Shown in pieces: positions 54,238 through 63,025 of a stretch of 64,000 nt of DNA. How positions within the stretch are numbered: position 1 is the first letter of the stretch; each line of letters begins with the position of its first letter. The notes beneath the pieces are model-generated. The model saw only the letters and a list, made by a program, of their open reading frames with translations, did no database searches and was not told where the DNA came from. The stretch comes from Cyanobacteria bacterium SIG28 (GTDB lineage Bacteria > Cyanobacteriota > Vampirovibrionia > Gastranaerophilales > Gastranaerophilaceae), in NCBI GenBank assembly GCA_015152525.1, contig SUTU01000008.1, forward strand, positions 1-64,000, in the 5' to 3' direction. A program made the translations under genes and the position numbers.

Positions 54238-56559
54238 TTAGCCTTTTTCATCAGCAGGTTCTCTGCGAATTAAATCAAGAGCAGCTTTTAGTTTAGCGGA
54301 AAGGCTCACATAATAATCGTGATGTTTTTCACTTGCATCAGCAGCAACTTCACACACTCCGATTAACTGCTTTATCAAATCTATTGTCATTACGATTTCT
54401 TTATGCAAATCACCTTCTTCATTTGTAGTATTTTTTATATTGTTTTCATAAAGTTCTTTCCAATTTTTCAAGCTGTTAGCATTTTTTTGATTTAACTCTG
54501 CCCAAGAATAAATATGATCCATTATTTTTGGATTTACTGATATTTCTTCGTTTTGATGTAATTTTTCCGTTGCAACGGCATATTTTTCAACTGTTTTTGC
54601 AACTTTATTTGCTGCTGAAACAAATTTTGCATCTTCTTTGTACCTTACTTCAAAAGGTTTTGTCGGTAATTCTTTTTTCTCGTTATATTCGATATTTGCC
54701 AAACCACCTAAAACTCCTGCAATCTGCACCGGATCTAAATTTTCAAGAATTCTGCCTGCTAAAACATTAATAATCGGAATTTGTTCATATCCGTTTAAAT
54801 GCTTAATCATCTTACCTTTTGTAGATAATTCACCATTACTTTTTATGTAACCTTCAGTATTTAGAATTCCTTTTTTTACATTATAAGCCTCAACAAGCTC
54901 ATTTAATTTTTCTTGATTAACACCGTTTTTACTATCATAAACATAATAAGATTTGGATAAAAACTGTTTTAAATCATCTTCTTCATAAGAATTTGCAATA
55001 TAAGTAGCTACTGTTGAATAATCTAAATCCAGCCTGCTTTCCAAGCGATTAGGCGGTGAAGAAATTAAGCTTTCATATAATTTTGTTTGTTCTTGGTTAC
55101 AACTCATTAAATAAACATAACCAATTTCGTCAATGCCACGGCGTCCTGCTCTACCGTCTTCTTGAGCTTCTTCGTTCGGTGTTTTTGGTTTTCCTGCCAC
55201 AATCGGACTTGAAATAACCACTGTTTTTGCCGGCATGTTTATACCTGCAGATAGAGTTGTTGTTGCAATACAGACTTTTACTAATTTCTTTTGGAATAAT
55301 TCTTCAACAAGTTTCTTTTGGTTCGGTAACATTCCCGCATTATGTATTGCATAACCTTTCAATAATGCTGTTGTGTTCAACCCTTCACCTAAATACACAC
55401 CTTTATCAATGTAATCTTCTTTAATAATACGAGCAATTTCATCTTGTTCTTTTTCTGTAGTCAACAATTCACTCTCATTTGATAAAAATTTTAATAAATG
55501 TTTACTGTCTTTTTTACTATATACAAAATAAATAGCAGGCAATTTACCTTCTGTATTTAATTTCCTTGTAATTTCTTTGAAAGATGCATCATTAGGCTTT
55601 GCATTAACAGATTGAGATTTTCTCACAGCATCTTTTTTAGCAATTATTTTTTCCTTTTTGCTACCGCCTCGAGGTATTTTTAAATCCGGAGCAACTCTGA
55701 TAATTTCTTTAATCAAAGGTACATGACGGTTTTCTGGCGGTACGTTTATTAATACTGTTTCTGTACCTTTATTTAGATTTGGTCTGTAAGAATCATCCGG
55801 CGTAACAGCAATTCCCTTACGATTTTTAGTTGAAGCTATCCAGTCATTTATTTCTTCATTATTCCCGATTGTTGCAGATAATGATAGCATTTGAACATCA
55901 TCTGGAGTAAGCATAATTGATTGTTCCCAAATACCGCCCCTGTCAATATCATCAAGGTTATGTAATTCATCAAAAATAACTGTTTTTAAATTTCTTGGTA
56001 AACCGCCATAACCCTCATCATTCAAATCATTTTGAGCCATATTTCGATAAACTTCGGTTGTCATAATCACTATCGGTGCATCTGTGTTTATTTTAGTATC
56101 ACCGGTTATTATACCAACATTTTCTTCACCATAAATATCTGAAAATTCTCTATATTTTTGATTACTCAACGCTTTTAACGGTGAAGTGTAAAAACTTTTC
56201 CAGCCCTCTTTTAAATTTTTAGTTATAACATATTGCGCAATAGCTGTTTTGCCGGTTCCTGTTGGTGCTGTTACAAGAACATCATTGCCCAAATTCAAAT
56301 TCATGCCGGCAGCTTTTTGAAAACTATCAGGTGCGTATGGTTTTCCGGTAGTTTTATCAATTTTGAGTTGGTAATAATTATCATCAAGTGATTTGTTAAA
56401 ATCCTGAAAAAAAGTTGAAACTACAAGTCCTGTTGCACCCATTGCCGCTACTGCAGGTTTTGCAGCTTGTAATACATTTGTTTGCTTAGAGCTTTGCTTT
56501 ATTTTATTTAAAACAGGTTCTACTTTTATACCGGAAATAATTGGTTTAATTTTTGTCAT
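54238..56559 (-). CDS. Ski2-like DEAD/DEAH-box helicase
   Basis: 773 residues. Motif I APTGTGKTA, motif Ia SPLKALSNQK, II DELH, III SAT, and VI QEDGRAGRRG place it with Ski2/Mtr4-type RNA helicases. A C-terminal helical region of about 230 residues follows. The N-terminus has an odd hydrophobic stretch (AAVAAMGATGLVVSTFF region, about 35-55) that could touch the membrane. I start at 56559 (AAAGGAT seven bases upstream) rather than 56610. Confidence 0.85.
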   Translation of the reverse strand: MTKIKPIISGIKVEPVLNKIKQSSKQTNVLQAAKPAVAAMGATGLVVSTFFQDFNKSLDDNYYQLKIDKTTGKPYAPDSFQKAAGMNLNLGNDVLVTAPTGTGKTAIAQYVITKNLKEGWKSFYTSPLKALSNQKYREFSDIYGEENVGIITGDTKINTDAPIVIMTTEVYRNMAQNDLNDEGYGGLPRNLKTVIFDELHNLDDIDRGGIWEQSIMLTPDDVQMLSLSATIGNNEEINDWIASTKNRKGIAVTPDDSYRPNLNKGTETVLINVPPENRHVPLIKEIIRVAPDLKIPRGGSKKEKIIAKKDAVRKSQSVNAKPNDASFKEITRKLNTEGKLPAIYFVYSKKDSKHLLKFLSNESELLTTEKEQDEIARIIKEDYIDKGVYLGEGLNTTALLKGYAIHNAGMLPNQKKLVEELFQKKLVKVCIATTTLSAGINMPAKTVVISSPIVAGKPKTPNEEAQEDGRAGRRGIDEIGYVYLMSCNQEQTKLYESLISSPPNRLESRLDLDYSTVATYIANSYEEDDLKQFLSKSYYVYDSKNGVNQEKLNELVEAYNVKKGILNTEGYIKSNGELSTKGKMIKHLNGYEQIPIINVLAGRILENLDPVQIAGVLGGLANIEYNEKKELPTKPFEVRYKEDAKFVSAANKVAKTVEKYAVATEKLHQNEEISVNPKIMDHIYSWAELNQKNANSLKNWKELYENNIKNTTNEEGDLHKEIVMTIDLIKQLIGVCEVAADASEKHHDYYVSLSAKLKAALDLIRREPADEKG

Positions 56560-56736
56560 ACAAACATCCTTTTTCAGTCTAAAACTTCTAAAAAAATAAT
56601 TTGCTAGCATAAAATAATTATCATTTTATAAAAAATAAAAATTAGTATTTGATATAGCTTAGTTAGGGTTATAAAAAACTTTTATATACTTTATCTTATA
56701 GTTACTAAATTTAATAATTAATATGAGGTTATAAAT

Positions 56737-57300
56737 ATGAAACAAATAATACCTGAAAAAAGTTCTGAAAAAGTTGCAAAATTTCTTAAAAAAAATTCGT
56801 TACACAAAAGAGATTTTGCTGAAATGATTGGTGTAACTTTATCTTACGTTTACAATTTAATAGATGAAACAGTCCCTTTTTCTACAAGAGGAACTACTCT
56901 TGAGCGAATAGCTACTGTTATGGAGATTAATCCTGAAGATTTCGGTGAATACAGAATTCCGCAAGAGCCAATATTAATAGACGAATCCGTCGAGATTTTA
57001 AAAGAGTATATTAAAGAAAACAAGCTTAGCGTTATTTCTTTTTTAAAAGCATTTCCACGCAAAAAAAGACTTGAAATTGTAGATATTCTTAGAGGCGCTA
57101 TGCCATTACCAATTGATTATAAAGAGCTTAACTTAATCGGTAAAACTCTTAATATGCCGTCAGAAGAAATTTATATGATTTGGGAAAGCAGGTTAAAACA
57201 AGTTCTGGAATCAGCCGGCATGAATATCTATTCAAACACAGGGTTAATAAACTCAATGTTCGATTGCGCAAAAAAATATCTTACAACACAAAAGAACTAA
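56737..57300 (+). CDS. XRE-like helix-turn-helix protein
   Basis: 187 residues. The N-terminal 65 residues form an XRE-type HTH (KRDFAEMIGVTLSYVYNLI). A second helical repeat about residues 85-150 may be a degenerate HTH (LIGKTLNMPSEEIYMIW). GAGGT precedes the ATG. It converges with another HTH gene (four-base overlap). The targets are unknown. Confidence 0.75.
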   Translation: MKQIIPEKSSEKVAKFLKKNSLHKRDFAEMIGVTLSYVYNLIDETVPFSTRGTTLERIATVMEINPEDFGEYRIPQEPILIDESVEILKEYIKENKLSVISFLKAFPRKKRLEIVDILRGAMPLPIDYKELNLIGKTLNMPSEEIYMIWESRLKQVLESAGMNIYSNTGLINSMFDCAKKYLTTQKN

Positions 57301-57701
57301 TCTTTAATCTGAAATATACATTTTACACAATGAGCCTTTGGTTGCAATACAGGATTATCCTCTAAATCATACATCCTTGCTACTCTCGTAACCAAAGGTT
57401 CTCTGCATAAAGGACATCTAAGATTAGTTTCACGTCTTAAGATTTTAGCTTTCAAAGCATCCAATTCTTCTTCCGAAACAACTTGAAACTCGTAAGAACG
57501 TTCATATTTTTTTATATCAGCAGGTGAACATTTTAGAACTCTTGCTAATTTTTGACGTTGAGTTACTGATAGAAAAAGTTCTTTACCTGATTCAATTTCT
57601 TCCAGAACTTCAATTTCAATATTTGCTTTTTCAGCAAGCCCATATATTGAATAACCGGCTTTTTCTCTTCTTGTTTGTATAAATTCCGCTAAACTTGTCA
57701 T
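57297..57701 (-). CDS. XRE-family HTH protein with zinc ribbon
   Basis: 134 residues: HTH at 1-60 (FIQTRREKAGYSIYGLAEKA) and a C-terminal zinc-binding region with CPLC and CVKC. I start at ATG 57701 because TATAAA ends six bases upstream with no RBS, a leaderless arrangement; the earlier ATG at 57740 would lie upstream of that promoter box. Overlaps the converging HTH gene by four bases. Confidence 0.75.
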   Translation of the reverse strand: MTSLAEFIQTRREKAGYSIYGLAEKANIEIEVLEEIESGKELFLSVTQRQKLARVLKCSPADIKKYERSYEFQVVSEEELDALKAKILRRETNLRCPLCREPLVTRVARMYDLEDNPVLQPKAHCVKCIFQIKD

Positions 57702-57834
57702 AGGTAATTTATACCATAAAATCAGCACTTTTGGCGCCAATTGTAAACATTTGTAACAATATTAGTAAAAACATTAAAGTTTTAGAAAAATATGCCGTAA
57801 TACATGTCAAGCAAAAGGAAAAGGAGACGCCGTC

Positions 57835-58824
57835 ATGGGTTTGGCAGCATCACAAGCAAGGTTATTGAGTTTAATAGCTAAGCAATCAAATCTCGAATAT
57901 CAAGGGCAACAGATAAACAATGAAAGAACTGTTTTATCTCAACAAGTTACTGATTTGTATAACAGCCTATTAGCGTTAGATGTGCCAACACCTCCAAGCA
58001 CACAGGAATTTACGAAGGTAGAGTATTCAGGTGATGACGGGGCAACACATTTTACAATCGGTACAATTAAACCATCCGGTGAAAAATACTTAGTTGAAAT
58101 TAAAACAGAACAAACAGGTGGAACTTTATCTGCAAACTATGGTACTTCTGTGGTAGAGAAAGATGAAAACGGTAAAATTCTAACAATCCAAGGTAAAGAT
58201 GCTTATACTTGGGCAGAAGCTATGGCAGAAGAACCGGGTTTTGACTGGGGCAAGTACGAACAAGCTGTAAGAAATACTTATACAACAGGTGATGAAGCAA
58301 ATTCAATTGATAAAGATGATTTTTATGTATTCTTTGTAGTTTCAGACACCGGTGTTAAACAGCCTCAATTTGCATTTGCTGAAGATGTAAACTCTCAAGA
58401 CGGTTACGCAAAAGTTTATTCATACCAAGCAAATGGTCAATTTACTCACTCAGAACAAATTGATGAATGCTTGCTAGAATTCGATACTTCAGGTAGAATT
58501 ATAAAAATCAGTATCCCACATAGAGATTTTGCTACCGGTAAAATTGTTTCATACCAAGAAGTTCCATTAAAAGCAAGCCAAGTAACAGACGAGTTAGCAT
58601 ACGAAGATGCATTTGCTCAATACGAGTATGCAATGTATCAATATGATAAAAAACAAGAAGAAATAACAGCTCAAACACAAGTTATTCAACAAATGGACAG
58701 AAACTTAGAATTAAAATTAACAAGACTTGATAACGAAAGAACTCAAATCACAACAGAAATTGAAGCTCTTGATAAAGTTATCAACGATAATATTGAAAAA
58801 TCTTATAAGACATTTAGTGGTTAG
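57835..58824 (+). CDS. Helix-bracketed protein of the MGLAASQ type
   Basis: 329 residues. The N-terminal 45 residues (MGLAASQARLLSLIAKQ) and C-terminal 80 residues are amphipathic helices that could pair as a coiled coil around a beta-rich centre (50-230). That layout recalls flagellin, hook-associated and other filament subunits, but sequence identity is not visible. I recall proteins with this opening in other gut bacteria; function unknown. AAGGAGA lies upstream of the ATG. Confidence 0.7.
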   Translation: MGLAASQARLLSLIAKQSNLEYQGQQINNERTVLSQQVTDLYNSLLALDVPTPPSTQEFTKVEYSGDDGATHFTIGTIKPSGEKYLVEIKTEQTGGTLSANYGTSVVEKDENGKILTIQGKDAYTWAEAMAEEPGFDWGKYEQAVRNTYTTGDEANSIDKDDFYVFFVVSDTGVKQPQFAFAEDVNSQDGYAKVYSYQANGQFTHSEQIDECLLEFDTSGRIIKISIPHRDFATGKIVSYQEVPLKASQVTDELAYEDAFAQYEYAMYQYDKKQEEITAQTQVIQQMDRNLELKLTRLDNERTQITTEIEALDKVINDNIEKSYKTFSG

Positions 58825-58865
58825 AAAAGTATCCCCTGTTAAGGGACATTATAGTCGAAATAGAT

Positions 58866-58896
58866 CGAGAGCCCCGATGAGGGGCTCTCGGGTTTT
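58866..58896 (+). terminator. Terminator after the MGLAASQ gene
   Basis: CGAGAGCCCC-GATGA-GGGGCTCTCG, perfect 10-bp stem, then GGTTTT. Confidence 0.8.
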
Positions 58897-59212
58897 GAAT
58901 ACTTACTTGTAGATACTCTTTATCCTTGGCAAAATGTTACGTGCGTAGCACCCCCGATGAGGGGCCCTCTGGTTTTGAATACTTACTTGTAGATACTCTT
59001 TACCCTTGGCAAAATGTTACGTGCGTAGCACCCCCGAAGAGGGGCTCTCGGCTTTTGAATACTTACTTGTAGATACTCTTTACCCTTGGCAAAATGTTAC
59101 GTGCGTAGCACCCCCGATGAGGGGCTCTCGGCTTTTGAATACTTACTTGTAGATACTCTTTACCCTTGGCAAAATGTTACGTGCGTAGCACCCCCGATGA
59201 GGGGCTCTCGGC
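58893..59212 (+). repeat. Four tandem copies of an 80-bp unit
   Basis: Units begin TTTTGAATACTTACTTGTAG at 58893, 58973, 59053 and 59133 with very few differences. Each holds a GTGC-GTA-GCAC mini-hairpin and a CCCC-GATGA-GGGG hairpin like the preceding terminator. No ORF runs through. Unit and spacing do not fit CRISPR. The array fills the gap to the oxidoreductase gene. Confidence 0.95.
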
Positions 59213-59226
59213 TTTTTACTTAAAAA

Positions 59227-59244
59227 GGTAGACTGAAGTCTACC
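59227..59244 (-). terminator. Short terminator of the oxidoreductase gene
   Basis: GGTAGACT-GA-AGTCTACC; on the minus strand followed by TTTTT. Confidence 0.65.
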
Positions 59245-59265
59245 CTACAGTGCTTACATTTACCC

Positions 59266-60642
59266 CTATCCTCTTGCACAAATAGTTTGAGCAACATAAA
59301 CCCCAGAAGCGGAAGCTTGTATTAAACCTCTAGTAACACCGGCACCATCACCAATTGTAAATAGGTTTTTAACACCTTCTGTCTCAAGTTCATTTGTTAA
59401 TTTAACTCTTGCAGAATAGAATTTAACTTCAATACCGTATAACAGAGTATAGCGTGAAGCAGTTCCCGGTGCAATTTTATCAAGCGCAAACAGCATTTCT
59501 ATAATACTCTTCATCTGCCTGTACGGAATTACCAAGCTCAAATCACCAGGTGTAGCGCAAGTGAGTGTCGGTTCAATTATACTTGATTTAATTCTGTCTG
59601 GCGTAGAACGTCTGCCTTCAAGTAAATCCCCAAACCTTTGAACAAGTATTCCGCCAGCCAACATATTAGCAAGACTAGCAATATGCTGACCATATGCAAT
59701 AGGCTCCTTGAATGGTTCGGTAAACTTCTTACTTACTAAAAGCGCAAAATTGGTATTTTTTGTTTTGATATTTGCATAACTATGCCCATTAACAGTCGCA
59801 ATACCATTATAATTTTCCTGAACAACTTCACCGTTAGGATTCATACAAAAAGTTCTAACTTCATCCCCGAATGTAGGTGAATGATATACGAGCTTTGATT
59901 CATACAATTTATCAGTTAACGGTGCAAATACCGGCGCAGGAAGTTCAACACGCACCCCGATATCTACCGCATTATTAACCATGCCTATTTTATTTTTGGC
60001 AAATTCATGAGTAAGCCAGTCAGCTCCTTCTCTTCCCGGTGCAATAATTGTGTATTCTGCTTTAATTGTTTCGCCATTGTCAAGTACAATACCTTTTACT
60101 TGTTCACATTCCACAATAAGACTTTGGGCTGCAACATTGTTTAAAATAGTAATTTTATCACTCAAATAGTCTTGCATATGTTTCAGAACATCAAGACTTC
60201 TTTCTGTTCCAAGGTGTCTTACAGGCGAATGAACAAGTTTTAATTCAGCTAAAGCGGCTTGTCTTTCAATTTCATGGAACACTTCCATATTTGTACCGAA
60301 TAGCTCATCAGTAGCACCGTGTTCTAAGTATAAATCGTCTGCATATTTGATATATTCTTCAACCTTTTCTCTTGGCATATAATCGACTAAGTGTCCGCCA
60401 ACATCAGGCGTAAGAGTAAGTTTACCATCAGAGAAGGCACCTGCACCACCCCAACCGCAAAGTAAACCGCAACGTTTACAGTTAACACACTTAGGTGATC
60501 CGTTTCTTATCGGACAAATTCTTTTTTCAATTTTTTGACCTTTTTCAATAAGAATAACATTCCATTCAGGTCTTAATTTAACAATTTCTAAAGCCGTAAA
60601 AATTCCTGCCGGTCCGGCACCTATGATTGCAACATTGTACAT
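59266..60642 (-). CDS. FAD-dependent dehydrogenase (COG2509-like)
   Basis: 458 residues. N-terminal FAD motif IIGAGPAGIFTALE, a Cys-rich segment CPIRNGSPKCVNCKRCGLLCGWGGAGAFSD cannot be a normal cluster site by spacing alone but is typical of this family, and a C-terminal GDGAGVTRGLIQA FAD block. The family uses NAD(P)H; the substrate is unknown. Monocistronic, ending at the small hairpin. Confidence 0.87.
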   Translation of the reverse strand: MYNVAIIGAGPAGIFTALEIVKLRPEWNVILIEKGQKIEKRICPIRNGSPKCVNCKRCGLLCGWGGAGAFSDGKLTLTPDVGGHLVDYMPREKVEEYIKYADDLYLEHGATDELFGTNMEVFHEIERQAALAELKLVHSPVRHLGTERSLDVLKHMQDYLSDKITILNNVAAQSLIVECEQVKGIVLDNGETIKAEYTIIAPGREGADWLTHEFAKNKIGMVNNAVDIGVRVELPAPVFAPLTDKLYESKLVYHSPTFGDEVRTFCMNPNGEVVQENYNGIATVNGHSYANIKTKNTNFALLVSKKFTEPFKEPIAYGQHIASLANMLAGGILVQRFGDLLEGRRSTPDRIKSSIIEPTLTCATPGDLSLVIPYRQMKSIIEMLFALDKIAPGTASRYTLLYGIEVKFYSARVKLTNELETEGVKNLFTIGDGAGVTRGLIQASASGVYVAQTICARG

Positions 60643-60792
60643 ACTCCAACACCCCTTTTAGCTGTATTACTTACTAACAATACACCAAACAAAGCTATAA
60701 ATCAAATTTTTACACGTCATTATTTAGTGTTACAAAAGCATAATACTTAAGAATGATTTTTTAAAATTAGTTAAAAAAACGTAATATATTCA

Positions 60793-60821
60793 TTGCACTA
60801 ACCCCAAAAACATGCTAGAAT
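60793..60821 (+). promoter_or_regulatory. Promoter of the 51-residue miniprotein
   Basis: TTGCAC (60793-60798), 17-base spacer, TAGAAT (60816-60821). The leader of about 95 bases contains the GNRA-type hairpin CGTC-GAAA-GACG. Confidence 0.65.
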
Positions 60822-60921
60822 AAACACATAGTGTAGGTTTTAAAATTTAACTGAACAACCCGTCGAAAGACGTTATTTATATAAAATTATGTGCTACTTA
60901 TAAATATGGGAGGAAACGCCA

Positions 60922-61077
60922 ATGACCGTTACCGCAAGTGAAGTTAAAAAGACAAAAAAGTCTACATTTAATGATGAGTTTGAAAACTATTTAAAGAAAC
61001 AACAAATCAAGACAACATTCAATGGTTCAGAAGTTGAATCTTTTTCTTGGTATAAAAAAGCTTTAGGATTAGCTTAA
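60922..61077 (+). CDS. Miniprotein, 51 residues
   Basis: Starts MTVTASEVKKTKKSTFND and ends YKKALGLA. GGGAGG sits eight bases before the ATG, a good promoter lies upstream and a 17-bp hairpin downstream, so this is very likely a real gene although short. It is charged and soluble with one probable helix. Family unknown. Confidence 0.75.
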   Translation: MTVTASEVKKTKKSTFNDEFENYLKKQQIKTTFNGSEVESFSWYKKALGLA

Positions 61078-61137
61078 AAATTGTTGAATAAAAAAACAAT
61101 AAGTTGAGGGAATCTTTTTCCCTATCAGACAGACTTA

Positions 61138-61174
61138 AGCGAGGCGAAATTTCTTTCAGAAATTTCGCCTCGCT
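61138..61174. terminator. Bidirectional hairpin
   Basis: AGCGAGGCGAAATTTCT and its complement, 17-bp stem with TTC loop, between converging genes. Confidence 0.85.
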
Positions 61175-61183
61175 ATTTGAATA

Positions 61184-61891
61184 TTAATCATAAGCAGTTG
61201 CTGTACCGGCTTCATTACCTGATACCATCAAAGCAAGCGGTATAACCCTGCCTAAAACTTTAACAGGTTTTGCATCAGATATTAAGTTCGCTGCAACCAC
61301 AACGTCATCTAAATGTGCCGGCAAATCTGTTAATTCAACGCCACGTTCCTTAGAATTATCTTGGAACAAGAAATTACAGACTTTGTTCATAACGATATTT
61401 GCCAAGAAAATTCCTGCAGTAACACCCAAAAGTCCGGCAATGGCTTTTTGTGTTGGTCCTGATTTTTCGAAAACATTGTCAACAAGTGCACCTACCGTTA
61501 AAATAGGAATGGCAATATTTCCAAAGTGCATCAAAGTTTCTCTGTTCTTAGCTTTCCGGTTTTCTTTATTTTTGTCGATCATATACCCGCCGGCAAGCCC
61601 ACCTAAACAGCTTCCGGCACCAATAGTTATAACTTCTTTCTCTTTATATTTTACATTAGCTAAATAAGATTTTTTAATATTTTTAAACATTTTCTCAGGC
61701 TTTAAAGAATATCCGGCTCTTTTTGCAAGTATAGCTGTTGAAGCGGCTACACCCAAAGCTGTTGTTGCCATTACCGTAGCTTTTTGTTTTTTTGTATAAT
61801 AATCGGAAGATCTACTCTTATGCTCAAAAGCCGGCGCAAAACTTGCGTCGTAGTTCGTAAACATATAATTACATTTAGGTGTTACTTGCAT
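61184..61891 (-). CDS. Hypothetical membrane protein, Gly/Ala-rich
   Basis: 235 residues with three or four hydrophobic segments (about 38-56, 88-104, 125-140, 150-170). Gly-rich turns (GAGSCLGGLAGGYMIDK) recall small glycine-zipper membrane proteins. I recognise no family. The N-terminus MQVTPKCNYMFTNYDASFAPAF resembles the leaders of other lineage-specific proteins here. RBS GAAGGTT, again partly complementary to the duplicated small RNA. Confidence 0.65.
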   Translation of the reverse strand: MQVTPKCNYMFTNYDASFAPAFEHKSRSSDYYTKKQKATVMATTALGVAASTAILAKRAGYSLKPEKMFKNIKKSYLANVKYKEKEVITIGAGSCLGGLAGGYMIDKNKENRKAKNRETLMHFGNIAIPILTVGALVDNVFEKSGPTQKAIAGLLGVTAGIFLANIVMNKVCNFLFQDNSKERGVELTDLPAHLDDVVVAANLISDAKPVKVLGRVIPLALMVSGNEAGTATAYD

Positions 61892-61954
61892 TTTGAACCT
61901 TCCGATAAGATAAAAACACCTAAAAAGAAAAATTGCGCATAACTTATAATAACT

Positions 61955-62431
61955 TTACACAATTGGAGAATAAAATTTTGAAATTTCTTCAAAATATCTT
62001 TCTAAAGCCTTATAACCGTTATATATTTCATTCGTAATAGAAGCATATCTGCTTGCAACAATATATTTAAGCTCCTTACAACGAATTTGAAGCAACATGT
62101 CAGCTTCTTTTCTTAATAATTCATTAGATGAAGTTGACCATTTTTTTAGGTATGACAACTCGTCATTAATTTGTTTAATTGTTGAAAATTCAAGAGTATT
62201 AAAATCGTATTTTTGAAGAAGTTGTCTTTCTGTGTTGTTAATTCGACTTTGAACTGCTTGAAATCTATAAACACGTTTTATGATAACATAATTATCAGCG
62301 ACACGACGATGAGAATAAGGAACAGAACTCTTAGCTAAAAGTGCCGAAGTTGACAGCGCTGTAAACGCATCTTCATCACTAGAAAAAGTGCTTTGCACCG
62401 GATATACAGTTTCAATCTTCTTACTTACCAC
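61955..62431 (-). CDS. Hypothetical helical protein
   Basis: 158 residues, mostly amphipathic helix, no export signal; family unknown. I start at GTG 62431 because AAAGGAG lies six bases upstream. The longest reading begins with a TTG at 62488, which lies inside the promoter (ATGACA-N17-TATGAT) and cannot be translated from that promoter. The ATG at 62455 has no good RBS. Confidence 0.65.
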   Translation of the reverse strand: MVSKKIETVYPVQSTFSSDEDAFTALSTSALLAKSSVPYSHRRVADNYVIIKRVYRFQAVQSRINNTERQLLQKYDFNTLEFSTIKQINDELSYLKKWSTSSNELLRKEADMLLQIRCKELKYIVASRYASITNEIYNGYKALERYFEEISKFYSPIV

Positions 62432-62467
62432 AGCAATCTCCTTTATCCTTTTCATCAACCTAAGAAA

Positions 62468-62496
62468 ATCATATCCGAATTTTGTCAAATTGTCAT
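62468..62496 (-). promoter_or_regulatory. Promoter of the helical hypothetical gene
   Basis: Minus strand ATGACA (62496-62491), 17-base spacer, TATGAT (62473-62468). Confidence 0.6.
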
Positions 62497-62528
62497 TAAA
62501 ATTGTAACGAATATTTACATTAATATTT

Positions 62529-63005
62529 TTAATGTCTAATTGTGCTTCTTTCTAATGCTCTTACAAATTTTGTTGGCAAGTTTTCTTGCGAATTAATTGA
62601 ACCAACCAAAATTGTTTTGCAGCCTAAAAGCTTTCCTGCCAAAATATCAGTCAAAGGTCTATCGCCTACCATAACAGCTTCTTTAGGATCAATATTTACT
62701 GATTTTAAATATTCACCCATAACTTTTGGGCTTGGCTTATTAGCTCTGCCAACAACCTTACAAGGAGCAATTTTATTAGCATTTTCAATATATGTATCAT
62801 TTTTATTATTCGAAATAATCGCTACTTCAAAATCATTTATAAAATTTTTGAACCACTCTAAAGTTTCCGGCAAAAACTTTGCTGATTTTGACACCATAAC
62901 AGTGCTATCCAAATCAAACATCAAGCATTTTATGCCTTGTTGTTTAAGCGCTTCAAAATCAATATCGTAAACATTTTTTAGATTATAATCAGGTTTTAAA
63001 AACAT
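62529..63005 (-). CDS. YqeG-family HAD phosphatase
   Basis: 158 residues. HAD motif I FDLDSTVM (DxDxT/S), motif II ISNN, motif III lysine in ANKPSPKVM and motif IV VGDRPLTDIL. The short form without a cap matches YqeG (HAD IIIA). Its substrate is uncertain; in other species it has been linked to ribosome genes or phosphatidylglycerophosphate. It lies 20 bases downstream of the U32 gene. Confidence 0.88.
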   Translation of the reverse strand: MFLKPDYNLKNVYDIDFEALKQQGIKCLMFDLDSTVMVSKSAKFLPETLEWFKNFINDFEVAIISNNKNDTYIENANKIAPCKVVGRANKPSPKVMGEYLKSVNIDPKEAVMVGDRPLTDILAGKLLGCKTILVGSINSQENLPTKFVRALERSTIRH

Positions 63006-63025
63006 TTTTCCACTCTCTTTAAAGT

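Noticed and set aside
58893..59212. CRISPR array
   Set aside because: Units are 80 bp and repeat end to end with no unique spacers; no cas genes are present.
62432..62488. N-terminal extension of the helical hypothetical protein from TTG 62488
   Set aside because: This start lies within the promoter; AAAGGAG supports GTG 62431.
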